DNA from: CAYPPG01 sp964412555
Lineage (GTDB): Bacteria > Hinthialibacterota > Hinthialibacteria > Hinthialibacterales > Hinthialibacteraceae
DNA: 64,000 nt
Assembly (NCBI GenBank): GCA_964412555.1
Contig: CAYPPG010000028.1
Location: forward strand, 1-64,000
Direction: 5' to 3'
Shown: positions 60,257-64,000 of the stretch, in pieces
How positions within the stretch are numbered: the stretch's first letter is position 1
Layout: each line of letters begins with the position of its first letter
The notes under the pieces: model-generated
Database searches by the model: none
Seen by the model: only the letters and a program-made list of their open reading frames with translations
What the model was told of the DNA's origin: nothing
Program-made: the position numbers and the translations under genes

Positions 60257-60841
60257 TTATCCTCCAACTTGTTCGCCATTTCTCATAAAATTGCCTTGCT
60301 GGTAATTTCCACCTAATTTCACGATATCGCCGCTGGAATATAATCCATTGCTGGCGTTAAATTCCCAGAAGCTGGAGCCATAAGGCCAACCCCCCATCCC
60401 CCCAAAATCATCGTCTTGATCCGGTCCCGATGAAGCCAATACCCACGTCCCGACGACTCGATCCCGTTGGGAGTCAGTTCCCAATTCCAAGTGCCGGCCG
60501 ATCAAGGAATTGGTCGCACCCGCTCCAGGATCCATTTGACCGATGACGTGTTTCGATTTAAATACATCGACCGGGATTGTGGTGATATAAGCCACCGGTG
60601 TAGACAGCATAATGTATCCGGTGATATTGAAATTCATCGAAGTAACCGGATAGGCATTATTGTCCAAGCGGTATTGTTCCAAAGCATTTCCGGTCGATCG
60701 GGCATCGGCTTGCACACGCGCAATCTTGGCACGGGTTTGAGCATTTAAAAAATTGGGCACCGCTATAGCTGCCAAGATTCCAATGATAGCGACCACTATG
60801 AGAAGTTCGATCAACGTAAAAGCTGTCTTCTGAATGAACAT
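60257..60841 (-). CDS. Type IV pilin/pseudopilin-like protein
   Basis: 194 residues. Leader KTA precedes FTLIELLIVVAIIGILAA, with Glu5 and the full pilin helix, then VPNFLNAQTRAKIARVQADA, as in GspG/PilA-like proteins common in PVC-type bacteria. The globular domain is Gly/Asn/Asp-rich (SSGPDQDDDFGG), unlike the GspG at 23.7 kb. It is a lone gene with its own upstream region, so it may be a major pilin or a specialised pseudopilin processed by the same machinery. A weak sigma-54-like site lies about 60 bp upstream. Confidence 0.9.
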   Translation of the reverse strand: MFIQKTAFTLIELLIVVAIIGILAAIAVPNFLNAQTRAKIARVQADARSTGNALEQYRLDNNAYPVTSMNFNITGYIMLSTPVAYITTIPVDVFKSKHVIGQMDPGAGATNSLIGRHLELGTDSQRDRVVGTWVLASSGPDQDDDFGGMGGWPYGSSFWEFNASNGLYSSGDIVKLGGNYQQGNFMRNGEQVGG

Positions 60842-60900
60842 AAAAACACTCCCTATTTAGCATTATTGTATAGATAAACCGATGAAAGTCGAGAGAGAAT

Positions 60901-60917
60901 GCGGAAGAGCCACCAAT
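60901..60917 (-). promoter_or_regulatory. Weak sigma-54-like site upstream of the pilin-like gene
   Basis: On the minus strand TTGG-N10-GCA keeps the invariant GG and GC with correct spacing, but the -12 reads CCGC instead of TTGC. It is 60 bp before the ATG, next to an NtrC-type gene. Pilin genes are often sigma-54 dependent, which is the main reason to list it. Confidence 0.3.
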
Positions 60918-60959
60918 TCCACTTTTGCCCGTTCAAATCAGATTGTGGGCATAGAGAGA

Positions 60960-62411
60960 CTATGATTTATGCGTTCGCCAGGAGGTATGATGAATGTTAT
61001 ACTTTTTGATGCGGGTATGCATGCGGTCAGGAGAGATTTTCAGAAGTTTGGCGGCTTCGGATTGGACCCAGTCGGCTTTTTCGAGAGCGGCGATTATTGC
61101 TTGTTTTTCGATTTCTTCTAGGGAAGGGAGCACTTCTGCCTCTGTAAGGTCTTTTTGAAGGGAGTGGATGGAATCGGTTTGCCTTTCAACTTTGTTGGTT
61201 TTTATTTCTTGATCATCATCATGCGGTAGCCCTTCCCGTTTGAGGATCGATTCGTCGACGACTTTGCAGTCGCGATTGCGGATGACGATCCGTTCGACAA
61301 GATTTTTCAATTCGCGAACGTTTCCCGGCCAGCTGTAGTTTTCCAGAATGGATCGGGCTTCGGATGTGATTTCCGGAGCGGGACGGCGGTATTTTTTTGC
61401 ATATTCTTCGAAGAAATGGGTAAGAAGAGGAAAAATATCCTGTTTTCGCTCACGTAGTGGGGGGATTTCCAGGCGAATAATGTCGATGCGGTAGAGAAGA
61501 TCCTGACGAAAACGCCCTTCTAGAACTTCTGTGTTCAAATCTTTGTTGGTGGCGGCAACGACAGCGATATCGACTTGGATTTTTTGGGTTCCTCCCAGAC
61601 GTTCGAATTCTTTGGTTTCGAGTGCCCGAAGAATTTTTCCTTGACTTTCGATCGGCATATCCCCGATTTCATCCAAGAAAATGGTACCATTATCAGCCAG
61701 TTCGAGTTTTCCACGTTTGCGTGCGGTGGCGCCTGTGAATGCACCTTTTTCATGACCGAAAACTTCCGATTGAAAAAGATTATCGGTAGGCAACGCAGCA
61801 CAGTTGACATCGATAAATGGATAGCCGGCGCGAGGGCTTTTACGGTGTATGAAGCGCGCCACGATTTCCTTGCCTACTCCTGTTTCACCGATAATGAGAA
61901 TACTGGCGCCAGTACTCGCTACTTCTTTGATCTCATGGACAATTTCTTTCATTTTAGGATCGACGGCGATGAATTCACCCATCTCACCGGTATCACGAAT
62001 GTGGCTGCGCAGACGTTTGTTTTCGGCACGGACTTTAGCTCCGGCAAGCACTTTTTCGATGCGTAGAATGATTTCGTCGCGATCGGCGTCTTTGGTGATA
62101 TAATCCGCTGCGCCGGCTTTCATGGCATCGACGGCTACTCGTACCGAATCCACAGAAGTCAGAAGGACGACGGGAATTTCTTTGTCTTCTCCGGCCTGCA
62201 GTTCGGTGAGACGGTGAAGAAGATCGATTCCATTCATACCAGGCATTTTAATGTCGGAAAGGACGAGATCGAGCGGATTTTGATGATACAGTTCAATCGC
62301 TTCGTCTCCCGATTTGGACAATAATACTTCGTACCCCTCAAGAGTGAGGTTTTTCTTAAGGCGGGATGCGTATCTTGTGTCATCTTCGACGATGAGAATT
62401 TTGGCGCTCAT
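60960..62411 (-). CDS. NtrC-family sigma-54-dependent response regulator
   Basis: 483 residues. A receiver domain (about 1-120) has Asp10/Asp11, the phospho-acceptor Asp53 in VLSDIKMPG and Lys in ITKDAD. The AAA+ domain has Walker A GETGVGKE and the sigma-54-contacting loop GAFTGA, followed by VAATNKDL and the arginine-finger region. A Fis-type DNA-binding helix-turn-helix closes the protein (AALEKADWVQSEAAKLLKIS). No histidine kinase is adjacent. It is a candidate activator for the sigma-54 promoter at 20586 and for the pilin-like gene next door. Confidence 0.95.
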   Translation of the reverse strand: MSAKILIVEDDTRYASRLKKNLTLEGYEVLLSKSGDEAIELYHQNPLDLVLSDIKMPGMNGIDLLHRLTELQAGEDKEIPVVLLTSVDSVRVAVDAMKAGAADYITKDADRDEIILRIEKVLAGAKVRAENKRLRSHIRDTGEMGEFIAVDPKMKEIVHEIKEVASTGASILIIGETGVGKEIVARFIHRKSPRAGYPFIDVNCAALPTDNLFQSEVFGHEKGAFTGATARKRGKLELADNGTIFLDEIGDMPIESQGKILRALETKEFERLGGTQKIQVDIAVVAATNKDLNTEVLEGRFRQDLLYRIDIIRLEIPPLRERKQDIFPLLTHFFEEYAKKYRRPAPEITSEARSILENYSWPGNVRELKNLVERIVIRNRDCKVVDESILKREGLPHDDDQEIKTNKVERQTDSIHSLQKDLTEAEVLPSLEEIEKQAIIAALEKADWVQSEAAKLLKISPDRMHTRIKKYNIHHTSWRTHKS

Positions 62412-62447
62412 AAAGCGAGTAAATAACTTGGTGCGCTGGAAATGCGG

Positions 62448-62463
62448 GCACGGATGCCCGTGC
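62448..62463. repeat. Small palindrome GCACGG-ATGC-CCGTGC
   Basis: A six-base perfect stem in the 111-bp gap between tyrA and the regulator gene. Its GCGGGCACGGATGCCCGTGC form is another member of the set of short composite palindromes seen between genes in this window. It may act as a weak terminator for the pheA-tyrA unit. Confidence 0.6.
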
Positions 62464-62522
62464 TCCCAGTTAGCGATGTAATATTTTCAATCTTCATTGT
62501 AACCGATACAGCATGGTGTTTT

Positions 62523-63392
62523 CTAAGAAAAATTTTTTTTCCAAATCTGGGCTTCTTTCAGAAAATTGACAATGGATTCCTCTTCCCCTTTTTCAAGTTG
62601 ATTGTGGAGATCGCGTAATATGCCCATCATTGATTCAAGGGAAGCGAGGATTTCCTTTCGGTTTTCTACACTGATATCCAGCCACATACCCGGATCGCCG
62701 GCGGCAATGCGAGTTGTGTCACGAAAACCACTCCCGAGTACCGGTTTCACATTCTCTCCCATCGTGCGAACCACATGGCATAAAGCGGCTGCAACAAGAT
62801 GGGGTAGATGACTGGAACGTGCTGTCAATCGATCGTGCATCTCAGGTGACATCCGAACTACGTTCATTCCGATCGCTTTCCACACACTGCAAACCGTTTC
62901 CACTGCTTCCGGTTCACTTCGATTCGTTTCCGTTACGACGCATGTCCGTTGGCGATACAAATCTTTATAGGCATGTTTTACGCCTGTTTTATGCGAACCG
63001 GCAATCGGATGTGAACCGATAAAACGAACACGATTCTCCGCAATCTCTTCGCATTGCCGAACCAGCAGCGCTTTGGTGCTGCCAACATCGGTTACAATGG
63101 CATCCGGCTTTAATGAAGGTAACGTTTGTTGCAGATTTTCAGTAACACGCCGCACCGGTGTGCAAATGAACAAAGTGTCAAGGCGTGGAGTGATATTCGC
63201 CGGATCGCAAGTAAAGGAATCAATGGCACCTTGACGGCGGGCTTCTTCGAGTCGTTCTTCCGAACGCCCAATCCCGACGATATTGATATCCGGGTAGATA
63301 TCTTTGAGGGCCATGCCCAGAGAGCCGCCAAGCAATCCGACTCCGTATATTCCCACTTGATTCATGGATTCAGAGATTTGAGGTCTATTCAT
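62523..63392 (-). CDS. tyrA: Prephenate dehydrogenase (TyrA)
   Basis: 289 residues, cytoplasmic enzyme of tyrosine synthesis. NAD-binding motif VGIYGVGLLGGSLG, then DTLFICTPV, VTDVGSTK, and the catalytic His region FIGSHPIAGSHKTGV, with HLPHLVAAALCHVV in the helical C-terminal domain. No ACT domain or chorismate mutase is fused. It shares an ATGA overlap with pheA, so the two aromatic-pathway genes are translationally coupled. An internal ATG at 63365 is possible. Confidence 0.94.
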   Translation of the reverse strand: MNRPQISESMNQVGIYGVGLLGGSLGMALKDIYPDINIVGIGRSEERLEEARRQGAIDSFTCDPANITPRLDTLFICTPVRRVTENLQQTLPSLKPDAIVTDVGSTKALLVRQCEEIAENRVRFIGSHPIAGSHKTGVKHAYKDLYRQRTCVVTETNRSEPEAVETVCSVWKAIGMNVVRMSPEMHDRLTARSSHLPHLVAAALCHVVRTMGENVKPVLGSGFRDTTRIAAGDPGMWLDISVENRKEILASLESMMGILRDLHNQLEKGEEESIVNFLKEAQIWKKNFS

Positions 63393-64000
63393 TCTGTCAG
63401 TTGTATTGATTCCCCTGGAGAGGAGTGTGCCCGGGGATAGCTGCCAAGTACTTTCACATAGAGGCTGTTTCGTTCGATTTCCGCTATTGTGTTACGAACT
63501 CCTTCACTGGAACTATGGCCTTGGCATTCCAAGAAAAACATATATTGCCAGGCTTCCTGTTTGATCGGGCGAGAGACGATGTTGGTCAAGTTGATATTAT
63601 TGTTTTTGAACGGTTCCAGCATGGAATAAAGCGCTCCGACTTTATCCCGGACAAAGACGATCATGGAGGTTTTGTCATCCTTGCTTGGCTCCGGTATTTT
63701 CCCCCCAATGACGAAAAAACGAGTCGTATTTCCGGCAAAATCTTCGATGGCACGAACCTGAATCGGCACATCATAGATTTCGGACGCCAATGCACTTGCA
63801 ACAGCGGCTGCATGGTGGTCTTCTTTACACATCCGCACACCGTGCGAAGTGCTGGGGGCGTCGATCAGCCGGGCTTTCGAAAGGTTGGATTCCAGCCACC
63901 GGCGGCATTGTGCCAATCCTTGTGGATGGGAATAGACTTTGTCAATATCGTGTAGTTCCGCGAAACTGATAAGATTATGAGAAATCGGCAAATAAATCTC
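63389..64000 (-). CDS. pheA: Prephenate dehydratase (PheA), 5' partial
   Basis: 204 residues are visible; the frame is open to the window edge and begins EIYLPISHNL, an internal conserved stretch of the family, so the start lies outside. The periplasmic-binding-like catalytic domain includes ASALASEIYDVPI and the key T-R-F triplet in GNTTRFFVIG. A C-terminal ACT domain follows (TSMIVFVRDKVGALYSMLEP and ESRP-like IVSRP), which normally gives phenylalanine feedback. It is the last step before phenylpyruvate in Phe synthesis, coupled to tyrA. Confidence 0.95.
   Translation of the reverse strand, partial: EIYLPISHNLISFAELHDIDKVYSHPQGLAQCRRWLESNLSKARLIDAPSTSHGVRMCKEDHHAAAVASALASEIYDVPIQVRAIEDFAGNTTRFFVIGGKIPEPSKDDKTSMIVFVRDKVGALYSMLEPFKNNNINLTNIVSRPIKQEAWQYMFFLECQGHSSSEGVRNTIAEIERNSLYVKVLGSYPRAHSSPGESIQLTE

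Overview
The window looks like chromosome from an uncultured Gram-negative bacterium. Outer-membrane traits are a type II secretion secretin and a LolC/E-type permease. Secreted glycosidases, Tat-exported sugar oxidoreductases, cohesin/dockerin modules, a UroD-family methyltransferase with a corrinoid protein, and dispersed palindromic repeats recall candidate phyla near the PVC/FCB groups (Hydrogenedentota, Sumerlaeota, Hinthialibacterota and similar). That placement is an inference from gene content; no rRNA or other phylogenetic marker was identified. No phage, insertion sequence, CRISPR array, rRNA or tRNA was found.

Layout. 1-2.6 kb: 3' part of a large secreted cohesin/repeat/dockerin protein. 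2.6-4.8 kb: mnmE between two clusters of palindromic repeats. 4.8-6.5 kb: a HAD phosphatase and a DMT transporter. 6.5-10.9 kb: two exported amidohydrolase-fold proteins with three domains, two of which have lost metal ligands. 11-16 kb: alpha-L-fucosidase, UroD-family methyltransferase, a 56-residue protein and a corrinoid protein, with an Rpn/YhgA nuclease gene between the methyltransferase and the last two. 16.2-19.2 kb: PHP phosphoesterase, btaA and btaB (betaine lipid synthesis). 19.4 kb: MoxR ATPase. 20.6-32.7 kb: an eleven-gene type II secretion operon (E, F, G, H, I, J, K, fused L, M, C-like, D) with a good sigma-54 promoter upstream. 32.8-42 kb: GGCT-like protein, hpt, TPR protein, LACC1/YfiH protein, a duplicated alpha/beta hydrolase, YihY and a LolC/E permease. 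42-47.4 kb: an EF-G-like GTPase, a novel internally repeated protein, a structured intergenic region and a membrane-anchored coiled-coil protein. 47.5-60.1 kb: epimerase, two glycosidase-like proteins, a LamG protein and three Tat-exported sugar enzymes. 60.2-64 kb: a pilin-like protein, an NtrC-type regulator, tyrA and pheA.

How it fits together. Much of the window reads as export and glycan processing. The secretion system could carry the secreted glycosidases, LamG and cohesin/dockerin proteins outward, while Tat-exported isomerase-like and oxidoreductase proteins would act on sugars in the periplasm. The NtrC-type regulator near 61-62 kb is a reasonable candidate to act at the sigma-54 promoter, but nothing here proves the link. 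The best candidates for undescribed biology are the fucosidase/UroD/56-aa/corrinoid unit, the PHP-BtaA-BtaB unit, and the repeat protein/structured leader/coiled-coil locus at 44.5-47.4 kb.
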